DNA of 64,000 nucleotides from Natronomonas gomsonensis (lineage in GTDB: Archaea; Halobacteriota; Halobacteria; Halobacteriales; Haloarculaceae), in assembly GCF_013391635.1 (NCBI RefSeq), contig NZ_JACAWU010000002.1:1364001-1428000 (forward strand). Reading direction: 5' to 3'. Position 1 is the first letter of the stretch, and each line of letters starts with the position of its first letter. Under the pieces are notes generated by a model, which had not been told where the DNA came from, did no database searches, and saw nothing but the letters and a program-made list of their open reading frames with translations. Shown here piece after piece: positions 8,796-17,660 of the stretch. The position numbers and the translations under genes were made by a program.

Positions 8796-10052
8796 ATGGG
8801 ATACGATAAAGTCGAGGTGCCCAAGCAGGGCGAGCAAATCGAGGTAACGGGTGACGACGAACTCGTCGTACCGGACGACCCCATCATCCCCATCATCCAC
8901 GGCGACGGTATCGGCGTCGACGTCGGCCCGGCGGCACAGGACGTGCTGCAGGCCGCCGCCAACGCGACCGGCCGGGAAATCAACTGGATGCGCGTCTACG
9001 CCGGCGAGTCCGCACGGGAGCGATACGACGAGAACCTCCCCGACGACACCATCGAGGCGCTCAAGGAGTTCAAAGTCTCTATCAAGGGTCCGCTGACGAC
9101 GCCCGTCGGCGCCGGCTTCCGCAGCCTCAACGTCGCCCTCCGGAAGCGACTCGACCTCTACACCAACATCCGTCCGACCTACCACCTCGACGGTGTCCCA
9201 TCACCGGTCAAGCGGCCCGAGCAGATGGACATGGTTTCGTTCCGGGAGAACACCGAAGACGTCTACGCCGGCATCGAGTGGGAGGCCGGCACCGACGACG
9301 TCCAGAAAGTCAAGGAGTTCGTCGAAGACGAGATGGGCTTCGATTCGACCATCCACGACGGCCCGGTCGGCATCGGCATCAAGCCCATCACCGAGTTCGG
9401 GACGAAGCGACTCGTCCGCAAGGCCATCGACTACGCCCTCGAGAACGACCGCGATTCGGTCACGCTCGTCCACAAGGGCAACATCATGAAGTTCACCGAG
9501 GGCGCCTTCCGCGACTGGGGCTACGAAGTCGCCGAAGAGGAGTACGGCGAAGAGGTCATCACCGAGGACACCCTCTGGGAGGAGCGCGACGGCGAACCGC
9601 CGGAGGACGCCGTCGTCGTCAACGACCGCATCGCCGACAACATGCTCCAGCAGATTCTCACACGCACCGACCAGTACGACGTACTGGCGCTGCCGAACCT
9701 CAACGGCGACTACCTCTCGGACGCCTGTGGCGCCCAAATCGGCGGCCTCGGCATCGCGCCGGGCGCCAACGTCGGCGACGGCCGCGTGCTGGCCGAACCC
9801 GTCCACGGCTCGGCACCGAAGTACGCCGGCCAGGACAAGGTCAACCCCACAGCGATGATTCTCTCCGGCCGCATCATGCTGGAGTTCATGGGCTGGGACG
9901 ACGCCGCCGACCTCGTTCGTGACGCCGTCGAGCAGACCATCGTCGACCGGAAGGTCACCTACGACATCGAGCGCCAAATCGAGGGCGGCGAGAAACTCGC
10001 CACCAGCGAGTACGCAAACGCCGTCATCGACAACCTCGAAGACCTGGCGTAA
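8796..10052 (+). CDS. icd: Isocitrate dehydrogenase (NADP-type)
   Basis: The TCA-cycle oxidative decarboxylase of isocitrate, 418 residues, cytosolic homodimer. The phosphate/isocitrate-binding segment SLNVALRKRLDLYTNIRP, the catalytic Tyr and Lys region (RENTEDVYAGIEW; VHKGNIMKFTEG), and the metal-binding NLNGDYLSDACGAQIGGLG are clear. The N-terminal extension (YDKVEVPKQGEQIEV) is typical of haloarchaeal and bacterial NADP enzymes. The stop is one base from the stop of the convergent lipoprotein gene. Confidence 0.97.
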   Translation: MGYDKVEVPKQGEQIEVTGDDELVVPDDPIIPIIHGDGIGVDVGPAAQDVLQAAANATGREINWMRVYAGESARERYDENLPDDTIEALKEFKVSIKGPLTTPVGAGFRSLNVALRKRLDLYTNIRPTYHLDGVPSPVKRPEQMDMVSFRENTEDVYAGIEWEAGTDDVQKVKEFVEDEMGFDSTIHDGPVGIGIKPITEFGTKRLVRKAIDYALENDRDSVTLVHKGNIMKFTEGAFRDWGYEVAEEEYGEEVITEDTLWEERDGEPPEDAVVVNDRIADNMLQQILTRTDQYDVLALPNLNGDYLSDACGAQIGGLGIAPGANVGDGRVLAEPVHGSAPKYAGQDKVNPTAMILSGRIMLEFMGWDDAADLVRDAVEQTIVDRKVTYDIERQIEGGEKLATSEYANAVIDNLEDLA

Positions 10053-10053
10053 C

Positions 10054-10875
10054 TCAATCTACCTCTTCTTTCGCCGTCTCGACCCACGCCGGAGGAGCCG
10101 GCGGTTCGTCCAGTCGCTCGTAGTCGACGGTCGCCTCGATGTCGACCGGCTGACCCGAAATCGACGCCGCAACCGAGAGGTCGTAGCCGTCGACGTACAG
10201 CGGATTGGACCGCACAGTCGCCTCGAAGCGCCCGCTGTACAGCGTCGTGATGACGCGAATCCGTGCGGGCGTTACGTCCCACCCGGATCGGAGGTCGGTG
10301 CCGACCGCGGACGCGCCGTCGGTCGTCTCCGAGATGGCCACCGACGCGAACGAGCCGAACAGTCTGCGGATGCGAAAGCGGTCGGTCGTGCCGTCGGCCG
10401 GCGAGTCGAAGGCCCGGCTCTCGGAGACGAAGTACTCCGGATTGCGCCGCCCGTAGCGGTTGTGCGTCGTTCCGTCGTCCCACGTCTCGAAGTACGGTTC
10501 GGCGGGTTGGGTCGGATACCGCTCTGTGTCCTCGGTGTCGAAGACGAAGTGATACGCCTCGGCGTCGGCGGCCGACCGTACGCTGACCCGGAGCGTCCGA
10601 ATGGGCGTGCCGTCCTCGGTGACGACCACCTCGCGGGTGAAGGCGTGCGGGCCGGCCAGCAGGCTGTCGCGGTGGCTGCGAGCCAACTCGGGGGCGTCCT
10701 CGACGCCGAGTGCCGTGAGGTCCGGCGGCGGCCTGCGTTGCGGCGTCGGGCGGTCGGTCGGCACGGGAACGGCCGTCGGCGTTCCCACGGGTTCGGCGTT
10801 CGAGTTGCTGGTGTTACAGCCCGCCAAGAGCGGTGCCGAAACCGCCGCGAGGAACCGACGCCGGCCGACCGGCAT
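10054..10875 (-). CDS. Predicted Tat lipoprotein of unknown function
   Basis: A 273-residue protein beginning MPVGRRRFLAAVSAPLLAGC: twin arginines, a hydrophobic stretch and a lipobox Cys at residue 20, so it is probably membrane-anchored outside the cell. A Pro/Thr-rich linker follows, then a beta-rich domain without a recognised catalytic motif. I chose the ATG at 10875; a GTG at 10881 would overlap the stop of the upstream cupin gene. The two genes are probably cotranscribed. No family could be named. Confidence 0.8.
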   Translation of the reverse strand: MPVGRRRFLAAVSAPLLAGCNTSNSNAEPVGTPTAVPVPTDRPTPQRRPPPDLTALGVEDAPELARSHRDSLLAGPHAFTREVVVTEDGTPIRTLRVSVRSAADAEAYHFVFDTEDTERYPTQPAEPYFETWDDGTTHNRYGRRNPEYFVSESRAFDSPADGTTDRFRIRRLFGSFASVAISETTDGASAVGTDLRSGWDVTPARIRVITTLYSGRFEATVRSNPLYVDGYDLSVAASISGQPVDIEATVDYERLDEPPAPPAWVETAKEEVD

Positions 10876-10877
10876 CG

Positions 10878-11216
10878 TCACTCCGCCCAGTCGGGGTTCG
10901 GCCGCGGCGGCGCGAAGATGTCGACACCGCGAACCACCGCGTCACCACGGTTTTCGGCCGCGTGGGGTTCCTCACCCGGAATGGTGAACGAGTCGCCGGG
11001 GCCGACGACGGTCTCGCCGTCCGGACCGACGAACGTCAACTCACCCTCGTAGACGAAGCCGGTCTGTTCGTGGTGGTGGCTGTGTTCGGGGACGGTCGCG
11101 CCCGGTTCGATTTCGAACGCCTGAATGCTCGTCTCCTCGCCCGTCGCCAGTTGCGTGAGGTGGACGGCCTCGACCGCCTCCACCGAATCCCGCTCGGAGA
11201 GTCCGACGCGTTGCAT
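10878..11216 (-). CDS. Small cupin-domain protein
   Basis: A 112-residue single-domain cupin. Cupin motif 1 is visible as PEHSHHHEQTGFVYEGEL, with three His and a Glu for metal binding, and motif 2 as PGDSFTIPGEEPHAAEN with the fourth His. The substrate is unknown; small cupins include dioxygenases, isomerases and sugar- or metal-binding proteins. The start at 11216 (MQRVGLSE) is preferred; an in-frame ATG/GTG exists at 11225 and 11264. It sits directly before the Tat lipoprotein gene, with 2 bases between them. Confidence 0.88.
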   Translation of the reverse strand: MQRVGLSERDSVEAVEAVHLTQLATGEETSIQAFEIEPGATVPEHSHHHEQTGFVYEGELTFVGPDGETVVGPGDSFTIPGEEPHAAENRGDAVVRGVDIFAPPRPNPDWAE

Positions 11217-11324
11217 ACACACCATTGGGCGCCGGGCGTTGATACGTTTCCGGGTGCCCAGCACGGCTCTCCGGAAGGAAAGCGATGCATCGAACTTTTA
11301 GCCCGAGGCGCGGAACCGTCAGAT

Positions 11325-11831
11325 ATGTACTCCGTCGTCGGGTGCAAGGAGTGTCTCGCCCTCTGGGTCGTCGAGGACCGCCCCGAGACGACGCAGTGTC
11401 CCCGCTGTCGGAAACGCCACCAGTTCGGGAAGCTGAAGCAGTTCGCCGAAACCGACACCTCCGAGGCGGCCGCCCGCGTCCGGAGTTCGATGCTCGCCGA
11501 CCGCGCCGACGACGGCGAGTTCCTCGACCCGGAGGAAATCGACATCGACGGCGTCGGCGTCGACGACGAGGAGTATCTCACCGCCTCGGGACTGGACGCC
11601 GACGAGGTGGCGGCGGCCGGCGACCGCGCCGAAGGCGGCACGGAGCGCTCGCGGAGTCGGAAGCAAATCGTCCTCGACGCGCTCTCGGAGTTAGAGGAGC
11701 CGACCACCGAGGCAGTCGTCGAGTACGCCACCGCCGAAGGCGTGCCCGAGTCCTACGTCGAGACGGCGCTCGAGCGCCTCCAGCGTGCCGGCGAAGTGAC
11801 CGAGACGGGCGGCGTCTATCGCCGGCTGTAG
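11325..11831 (+). CDS. Zinc-ribbon plus winged-helix protein (DUF5817-like)
   Basis: A 168-residue protein conserved in haloarchaea. The N-terminus MYSVVGCKECLALWVVEDR and CPRCRKRH form a CxxC...CxxC zinc ribbon. After an acidic linker (about residues 70-105) comes a winged-helix segment at about 110-168 (KQIVLDALSELEEPTTEAVV ... LERLQRAGEVTETGGVYRRL). This architecture suggests nucleic-acid binding, perhaps a replication- or recombination-associated factor. No function is established to my knowledge. The DUF number is from memory. Confidence 0.78.
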   Translation: MYSVVGCKECLALWVVEDRPETTQCPRCRKRHQFGKLKQFAETDTSEAAARVRSSMLADRADDGEFLDPEEIDIDGVGVDDEEYLTASGLDADEVAAAGDRAEGGTERSRSRKQIVLDALSELEEPTTEAVVEYATAEGVPESYVETALERLQRAGEVTETGGVYRRL

Positions 11832-11848
11832 TCCCAGCGCCACGCGCC

Positions 11849-13057
11849 TTATCGGCCCAGCTCCTCGTGAGCGCTGGCGAGGTGGTCCGACGCCAGCGCC
11901 CCCAGAAGCGACAACTCGCCGGCGAGTGCGGCGGTCGTGATGAGTTCCGCCAGCGCGTCGGCGTTGGCTCCAGCGGGGTCCCCGCCGCCGCGGACGCCGA
12001 CGATATCGAGCGCCTCCGACTGGGTCGGCAGTTTCGTCCCGCCGCCGACGGTTCCGACCTCCAAGGAGGCGATGGTCAGCGAGGCGTAGAGGTCGCCATC
12101 ACGCACGTCGGCGGTCGTAATCGCGTTACTGCCCTCGACGACCTGTGCGATGTCCTGGCCGGTCGCGAGGAAGGCCGCGGCGACGGTGTTCGCGGCGTGG
12201 GCGTTGAAGCCGAGCGAGCCGGCCTTCGCCGACCCGACGAGGTTCTTGCGGGTGTTGGCCTCGGCGATGGCCTCCGGCGTCGTCTTGAAGTAGCTCTCGA
12301 CGGTCTCTCGCGGGATTTCCACGTCGGCGGCGACCGTCCGACCACGTCCCTCGACGCTGTTGACGGCGGCCGGTTTCTTATCGGAACAGAGGTTTCCGGA
12401 GAGGGCGACGAGTTCGGCGGGGGTCTCCACCGTGACCACGTCGCAGGCGGCCTCGGTGGCGATGGTAGCCATGTTCATCCCCATCGCGTCCTTGGTGTCG
12501 TAGGCGAATCGGAGGAAGACGTTGTCGCCGACGACGTAGGGCGTCACGTCGCGCAACTCGCCGTGGCTGGTGGTCGACTCGGCAGCCTCGGCGAGTGTCT
12601 CGATATTGCCTCGGACCCACGAGGCGACTTCGCTGGCCTCCCCCACGTCGTTGACGCGGAAGACCGGGGCACGGGTCATCGCGTTCTTCAGCACCCGAGC
12701 GGTCGCGCCGTCGGCCGCCCGGATGGCCGCACAGCCACGGTTGACCGAGGCGACGAGGGCGCCCTCAGTCGTCGCAAGCGGGAGGTACTTCGAGCCCTCG
12801 ATTGCCCCGCCGTCGATGCGGACGGGGCCGACGATACCCATCGGCACCTGTGCGGCGCCGAGCATGTTCTCGATGTTCGGGCCGGCGTCGGCGGCGTCGA
12901 AGGTGTAGGCGCCGATGGCGTCGAGGTCGGCCTCGGTCTCGGCGGTGAGGAGCAGTCGACGCGCCTCGGCCGCAGCGTCGGCGTCGGCGTGCTGTTCGAG
13001 TTCGTGTAAGCGTAACTCGCCGTCCTGTACGCCTTCGACGAGTTCCTCTGTGTCCAT
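11849..13057 (-). CDS. hmgA: HMG-CoA reductase (class I, NADPH)
   Basis: The committing enzyme of the mevalonate pathway, reducing 3-hydroxy-3-methylglutaryl-CoA to mevalonate for archaeal isoprenoid lipids; 402 residues and soluble (no transmembrane domain). The catalytic set is present: Glu in KYLPLATTEGALVASVNRG, Lys in SDKKPAAVNSVEG, Asp in DTKDAMGMNM, and His in NAHAANTVAA. The gene supplies the isoprenoid pool also used by the cis-prenyltransferase pair at 30-31.6 kb. Confidence 0.96.
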   Translation of the reverse strand: MDTEELVEGVQDGELRLHELEQHADADAAAEARRLLLTAETEADLDAIGAYTFDAADAGPNIENMLGAAQVPMGIVGPVRIDGGAIEGSKYLPLATTEGALVASVNRGCAAIRAADGATARVLKNAMTRAPVFRVNDVGEASEVASWVRGNIETLAEAAESTTSHGELRDVTPYVVGDNVFLRFAYDTKDAMGMNMATIATEAACDVVTVETPAELVALSGNLCSDKKPAAVNSVEGRGRTVAADVEIPRETVESYFKTTPEAIAEANTRKNLVGSAKAGSLGFNAHAANTVAAAFLATGQDIAQVVEGSNAITTADVRDGDLYASLTIASLEVGTVGGGTKLPTQSEALDIVGVRGGGDPAGANADALAELITTAALAGELSLLGALASDHLASAHEELGR

Positions 13058-13108
13058 ATCGTCGAGTTGCGGGCGGGCGACTAAGGGTTTCCGTCCGGCC
13101 GCGGACGG

Positions 13109-14242
13109 TCAGGCGTCGCCCCGCTGTATCGCCGCGTGGTGGTCGCGGAACTCCTCGATTGCGCCGTCGTCGAGGGTGACGCCGTGGCCGGGAGTGTCGC
13201 GCAACTCGATGACGCCGTCGACCGGGGCGAGTGGGTCTTCGACCACGTCGTCGAAGACGGTCACGTCCATGTCGCGATAGAAGTACTCGACCCAGTGGCC
13301 GTTCTCGATAGCGCCGACGAGCGGCGCATGGAGATTCCAGTTGTAGTGCGGCGCGATAGGTACGTCGTAGGCGGCGGCGTGATGAGCGATTTTCAGCCAC
13401 TCGGTGATGCCGCCACACACCGTCACGTCCGGTTGGAGGATGCTCGCCGCGCCGGTGTCGTGCAACCGAGCGAAGTTGTACCGATTACCTTCGAGTTCTC
13501 CGGTGGCGACCGCGAAGTCGATGGCGCCGTTGAGTTCCGCCATCGTCTCGACTTGGTCTATCATCACCGGTTCCTCGATGAAGTAGGGGTCGTACGGTTC
13601 GAAGGCCCGACAGGCTCTGACGGCCTCGACGGTGGAGTCCCACTTGCCGTTGGCATCGAGCAGTAGCGTCGTCTCCGAGCCGATTTCATCCCGGACCGCC
13701 TCGATTCGGTCGACCTCTTCGGTGAGAGAGCGGCGGCCGACTTTCATCTTCACCACGTCGTGGCCCTCATCGAGGTAGCGTCGCATCTCCCCGCGGAGGC
13801 TCTCGTGGCCCTTCTCGTCGCGGTAGTAGCCGCCGCTGGCGTAGGCAGGAACGCTGTCGGCGTATCCGCCGAGAAGTTTGTGCAGGGGCTCGCCGGCGGC
13901 CTTGCCCTTGATGTCCCAGAGGGCGATGTCGACCGTCGAGATGCCCCGCAGGAGGATGCCCGCACGGCCGATTTGGACGTTACCGTCGTACATCGTCCGC
14001 CACAGCGCCTCGGTGTCTCGGGGGTCCTCGCCGATGAGGTTGGGTTTCAGAAGCGACTCGACGGCTTCGGCGATGAGACCTGCGCCCTCGTAACCCAACG
14101 AGTAGCCGACGCCTTCGTGTCCCTCGTCGGTTCGGACGTACGTTATCGCGTGGTCGCGGTAGGTGATGGTGCGATTCGAGAAGGAGACGGGTGTCTCCAG
14201 CGGAATGGCTATCGGGAACGACTCGACGTCGGTAATCTGCAT
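13109..14242 (-). CDS. Enolase-superfamily enzyme (mandelate racemase/muconate lactonizing type)
   Basis: A 377-residue acid-sugar dehydratase or racemase of the mandelate-racemase subgroup. The capping domain is at residues 1-120, followed by a barrel with a KxK-like VVKMKVGRRSL and metal ligands in LLLDANGKWD, YFIEEPVM and VATGELEG. A catalytic His lies in VPIAPHYNWNLH, and the motif resembles D-galactonate, xylonate or rhamnonate dehydratases. The substrate cannot be assigned. I used the ATG at 14242 (MQITDVESFPI), the typical start; the track-length form adds six residues. No sugar operon surrounds it. Confidence 0.87.
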   Translation of the reverse strand: MQITDVESFPIAIPLETPVSFSNRTITYRDHAITYVRTDEGHEGVGYSLGYEGAGLIAEAVESLLKPNLIGEDPRDTEALWRTMYDGNVQIGRAGILLRGISTVDIALWDIKGKAAGEPLHKLLGGYADSVPAYASGGYYRDEKGHESLRGEMRRYLDEGHDVVKMKVGRRSLTEEVDRIEAVRDEIGSETTLLLDANGKWDSTVEAVRACRAFEPYDPYFIEEPVMIDQVETMAELNGAIDFAVATGELEGNRYNFARLHDTGAASILQPDVTVCGGITEWLKIAHHAAAYDVPIAPHYNWNLHAPLVGAIENGHWVEYFYRDMDVTVFDDVVEDPLAPVDGVIELRDTPGHGVTLDDGAIEEFRDHHAAIQRGDA

Positions 14243-14414
14243 GCTCAGACCATGCCGCACGATGCCAAGTAGTTTGGCTACACGCCAGCAAGAGCGGTCA
14301 ATTCAGCCGAATTTCAGGTTCGCTGTCCGGACTGCGGCGTGGACTGTTCGAACTCCTCTACCCTCGGCTCGTCGGACCCGGTTCCCGAAAAATCTCGATA
14401 GTCTCGAACGGTCG

Positions 14415-14948
14415 CTACTCCGGAAGCAGGACGCCGTCGATGACGTGTACGACGCCGTTGGATGCCTCGATGTCCGTGTCGACGATGTCGGCCTGGTCGC
14501 CGTTCAGGTCGGTCCCATCGACGTCGACGGTGCCGCCGTTGAGCATTCTGATTCTCGGCGCGTTGACGACCGACTGGGAGTATCGACGACCGTTGGTGAC
14601 GTGGTACAGGAGGATGTCCGCCAAGTTCTCCAGTTCGAGTAAGTCCTCCAGTTCGACGCCGAGTGCTCCGGCGAGGTCTTCGAACGCCTGGTCGGTCGGT
14701 GCGAACACCGTCAGCTGTTTGTTGCCGCTCAGCGCGTCGACGAGTCCAGCCTCCTCGACGGCAGCGACCAAAACGGTGAAATCCTCGGATTCGACAGCGA
14801 TGTCGACTATCGTGTCGTCGCCGCTGGCTCCTGTACGCCGTCCCTTGGCACTCTCCGGACGGCCTCTGGCACTCACCGTGCCGACGCCGACCGCCAGCGC
14901 TGTGCTCCCGCCAATCGTCTTCAGTACTGCCCGCCGCGTTTGGTTCAT
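14415..14948 (-). CDS. Secreted fasciclin (FAS1) domain protein
   Basis: A 177-residue protein with a Tat signal (NQTRRAVLKTIGGSTALAVG) and one FAS1 domain. The domain shows the H1 region LTVFAPTDQAFEDL, the YHV motif in ILLYHVTNGRRYS, and the H2 region VDTDIEASNGVVHVIDGVLLP. FAS1 proteins mediate cell-surface adhesion. The ATG at 14948 was chosen because it places the twin Arg near residue 4. An AT-rich promoter region (about 14985-15022) lies upstream. Confidence 0.9.
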   Translation of the reverse strand: MNQTRRAVLKTIGGSTALAVGVGTVSARGRPESAKGRRTGASGDDTIVDIAVESEDFTVLVAAVEEAGLVDALSGNKQLTVFAPTDQAFEDLAGALGVELEDLLELENLADILLYHVTNGRRYSQSVVNAPRIRMLNGGTVDVDGTDLNGDQADIVDTDIEASNGVVHVIDGVLLPE

Positions 14949-14984
14949 GTGTTCAAACCTCACGAATCAGTACGCGATACTTCC

Positions 14985-15024
14985 CCAAGATATTAATACC
15001 AAACTAGTATGAAGTATATAACCT
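14985..15024 (-). promoter_or_regulatory. AT-rich promoter region of the fasciclin gene
   Basis: The 156-base gap between the fasciclin gene and the amidohydrolase gene contains two TATA-like boxes on the minus strand (TATTAATATC near 14990 and GTTATATAC near 15015). Which one is used cannot be told from sequence. Confidence 0.35.
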
Positions 15025-15104
15025 AACCCCCGTTCGATGGGGCGACGAACTAGTCGAGGCGCTTCCACAGGGAGTTTCAAGACGCTGGGTTCCGCCTTTT
15101 CGGT

Positions 15105-16604
15105 ATGACACAGGCGGCGGACCGCATCTTCACGAACGCCGAGATACACACGCTGGCCGACCCCGACGAGACGTACGAGGCCGTCGCCGTCCGAGACGGC
15201 CGAATCGTCCGCGTCGACTCCGCCTACGAAATCGGGTTTCTGGAGGGCGTCGACACCGAGGTCATAGACTGCGACGGTGGTGTCCTGCTGCCGGGATTCA
15301 TCGACGCCCACACCCACATGGAAATCGTCGGGCGGCGACTCGTCCACGCCGACCTCGCGACCGACGACCGGACGGCAGCACTCGACCGTCTTCGGGAAGC
15401 GCCGGACGAAGAGTGGATTCTTGGCTACGGCTACGACGAATCGTCGTGGGACGACGACCGCTATCTCACCCGCGAGGAGTTAGACGAGGTGTCGAGTGAC
15501 CGGCCGGTCGTCGCCTTCCGAGAAGACCTCCACACTGCCTCGGTCAACTCCGTCGTCCTCGACAGATACGCGGAGTCCTTACCCGAATCGGGCGTCCAAC
15601 GGGACGACGGCGACCCGACCGGCGTCGTCACCGAGGACGCCGCCGAGTTCCTGCGGATGGAGACCGCACCCGGACGCGCCGAGACGAAACGGCTCGTCGA
15701 GGCCGCACGCGACCGAGCCCACCGACTCGGCGTGACGGGCGTCCACGACATGGTCCGACACTCCGATGCGCCGGCGGCCTATCGAGCGTTGGCACGCGAC
15801 GGCGACCTCGGTTTGCGGGTGCGACTGTACTACTGGGCGGACCACCTCGATGCGGTCGAAGAGACGGGGCTTGTGACGAACCACGGCGGCCCCTACGTCT
15901 CCGTCGGCGGTATCAAGACCTACACTGACGGCTCTCTCGGCGCGGGAACGGCGAAGCTCTCGGAACCCTACGCCGACCGCGAGGGGACCGGCGAGTGGGT
16001 CGTCGACCCCGAGGAGTTGGCCGACATCGCCGAACGCGCCGACGAACTCGGGATGCAGTTGGCGGTCCACGCCATCGGCGACGAGGCAATCGAAATCACC
16101 CTCGAGACCCTCCCTGAGGACCCTGAAATGCGGCACCGCATCGAACATGCCGAGTTGCTACCGGCCGACCTCGAGGGCTTCGACGCCGTCGCCTCGATGC
16201 AACCGAACTTCCTGCGGTGGGCGCGGGCGGGTGGGCTCTACGAGCGCCGTCTCGGCGCCGACCGAACCGCCGAATCGAACCGCTTTGCGGACGTACTCGA
16301 CGCGGACGTACCGCTGGCATTCGGCAGCGACTGCATGCCGCTGGACCCGCTTTTCGGCGTCCAGCATGCGGTGACGGCCCCAGAGGAAGGCCAGCGGCTC
16401 TCGGTCACCGAGGCGTTAGAGGCCTACACCTCCGGAGCGGCCTACGCGGGCCACGACGAGGACCGCTTCGGCACCGTCGAAGTCGGCAAGCGGGCGGACT
16501 TAGTCGTCCTCGAGGAATCTCCGTGGGCGGTCGACGTCGACGCAATCGCCGATATCCCCGTCTCGATGACGGTCGTCGACGGCCAGGTCGTCTACCGGGC
16601 CTGA
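15105..16604 (+). CDS. Metal-dependent amidohydrolase, YtcJ/LAF3 type
   Basis: A 499-residue amidohydrolase-superfamily enzyme of the group also called N-substituted formamide deformylase-like. The N-terminal metal site GFIDAHTHMEIVGRRL, a carboxylated-Lys candidate in SVGGIKTYTDGSLGAG, the barrel His residues in QLAVHAIGDEAIE and MRHRIEHAELLP, and a late Asp in LAFGSDCMPLDPL are visible. It probably hydrolyses an exocyclic amide or formyl group, with the substrate unknown. The stop is six bases from the convergent ZIP transporter stop. Confidence 0.9.
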   Translation: MTQAADRIFTNAEIHTLADPDETYEAVAVRDGRIVRVDSAYEIGFLEGVDTEVIDCDGGVLLPGFIDAHTHMEIVGRRLVHADLATDDRTAALDRLREAPDEEWILGYGYDESSWDDDRYLTREELDEVSSDRPVVAFREDLHTASVNSVVLDRYAESLPESGVQRDDGDPTGVVTEDAAEFLRMETAPGRAETKRLVEAARDRAHRLGVTGVHDMVRHSDAPAAYRALARDGDLGLRVRLYYWADHLDAVEETGLVTNHGGPYVSVGGIKTYTDGSLGAGTAKLSEPYADREGTGEWVVDPEELADIAERADELGMQLAVHAIGDEAIEITLETLPEDPEMRHRIEHAELLPADLEGFDAVASMQPNFLRWARAGGLYERRLGADRTAESNRFADVLDADVPLAFGSDCMPLDPLFGVQHAVTAPEEGQRLSVTEALEAYTSGAAYAGHDEDRFGTVEVGKRADLVVLEESPWAVDVDAIADIPVSMTVVDGQVVYRA

Positions 16605-16610
16605 CTCGAC

Positions 16611-17486
16611 TCAGGCCAACACCACGTCGAGTGTCAGCATGACGATGATACCGGCCATCGTTCCGAGCGTGGCGACGCGTTCGTTGCCGTGGGTGTGGGT
16701 CTCGGGAATGATTTCGTCGGAGATGACGAACAGCATCGCGCCGGCGGCAAAGCCCATCGCGTAGGGGAGGAGAGGACTGGCAATCTGGACGGCGAAGGCG
16801 CCGAAGACGGCCAGCGGTATCTCGACGACGCCGGCCCGTAGCCCCGCGACTGCCGCGTACCATCGGCTGTCGAGGCCGGCGTTCAGCGCCGCGATGGAGA
16901 CGGCTAGCCCCTCGGGGATGTTCTGGAGGCCGATGGCAATCATCAGCGCGATGGCGCCGCCGAGGTCACCGGACCCGAACCCGACGCCGACGGCCAACCC
17001 TTCGGGCATGTTGTGCAGCGTGATGGCGAGGACGAACAGCGTCACCGAGGCGACGCGTGCGTCGACATCTGGGAGACCGTCAGTGTCTGGGTTGGCCGCG
17101 TCGGTCCGCCGCTCCCCGGTGACGAGGTAGTGGGCGTGGGGAACGAGTGCGTCGGCGCGGTCGAGAAACAGCGTTCCCGTGACGAGGCCGACGAGAACCG
17201 GAACGATACCGACCAACTCGACCCCGCCGAGAGTGACTGGGTTGTACGCCGCCTCCGACGCGAAGTCGATGCCGGGGAGGATGAGGCTCGTGAAACTCGC
17301 AGCCAGCATGACGCCGGCGGCGAACCCCAGCGCCGTATCCAGCGACCGCTCGGAGGGGTTCCGCCAGACGAAGACCAGCGCCGCACCCAGCAGGTTCAAC
17401 CCGGCAATGACGAGGCCGCCGACGAACGCCTGCATCACGGGGTTCTGACCGGCAATCGCGACGAACACCGACTCGGCCGTGGTCAT
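16611..17486 (-). CDS. ZIP-family divalent metal transporter
   Basis: A 291-residue membrane protein with about eight transmembrane helices, importing Zn, Fe or Mn. The helix-IV signature FVLAITLHNMPEGLAVGVGF and helix-V GLQNIPEGLAVS supply the metal-site HNxPEG/QNxPEG motifs. A cytosolic loop with His (VPHAHYLVTG) follows helix III, and a late HTHGNE loop is His-containing. I used the ATG at 17486. A six-base inverted repeat overlaps the promoter just upstream and may be a metal-responsive operator. Confidence 0.93.
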   Translation of the reverse strand: MTTAESVFVAIAGQNPVMQAFVGGLVIAGLNLLGAALVFVWRNPSERSLDTALGFAAGVMLAASFTSLILPGIDFASEAAYNPVTLGGVELVGIVPVLVGLVTGTLFLDRADALVPHAHYLVTGERRTDAANPDTDGLPDVDARVASVTLFVLAITLHNMPEGLAVGVGFGSGDLGGAIALMIAIGLQNIPEGLAVSIAALNAGLDSRWYAAVAGLRAGVVEIPLAVFGAFAVQIASPLLPYAMGFAAGAMLFVISDEIIPETHTHGNERVATLGTMAGIIVMLTLDVVLA

Positions 17487-17507
17487 ACGACCTACCGACA
17501 CCGGGGT

Positions 17508-17533
17508 AGATTAAAAAACCGGCATACGCCGGT
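17508..17533 (-). promoter_or_regulatory. TATA box with adjacent inverted repeat upstream of the ZIP gene
   Basis: On the minus strand a T-rich box (TTTTTTAATC) lies about 22 bases before the ATG at 17486. Immediately upstream is an inverted repeat with arms ACCGGC and GCCGGT separated by four bases (17518-17533), covering the expected BRE. This geometry would let a bound regulator block TFB. The regulator is not identified. Confidence 0.4.
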
Positions 17534-17605
17534 CTTTGATTGAATACTGCAGTTCGGAGTGCGTAGTATCGGACACTAACTCAGCCAACAGAGAATATTG
17601 AAGAC

Positions 17606-17652
17606 AAAATTTTATCAATACGCCAGTCCGTGGGCTAGAATACCCCAAGGAG
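17606..17652 (+). promoter_or_regulatory. nadA promoter and Shine-Dalgarno
   Basis: A TATA-like AAAATTTTATCAATA (17606-17620) is followed by a strong ribosome-binding site AAGGAG at 17647-17652, eight bases before the ATG at 17661. The clear Shine-Dalgarno, unusual in this largely leaderless genome, fixes the nadA start. Confidence 0.6.
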
Positions 17653-17660
17653 TACTACCC

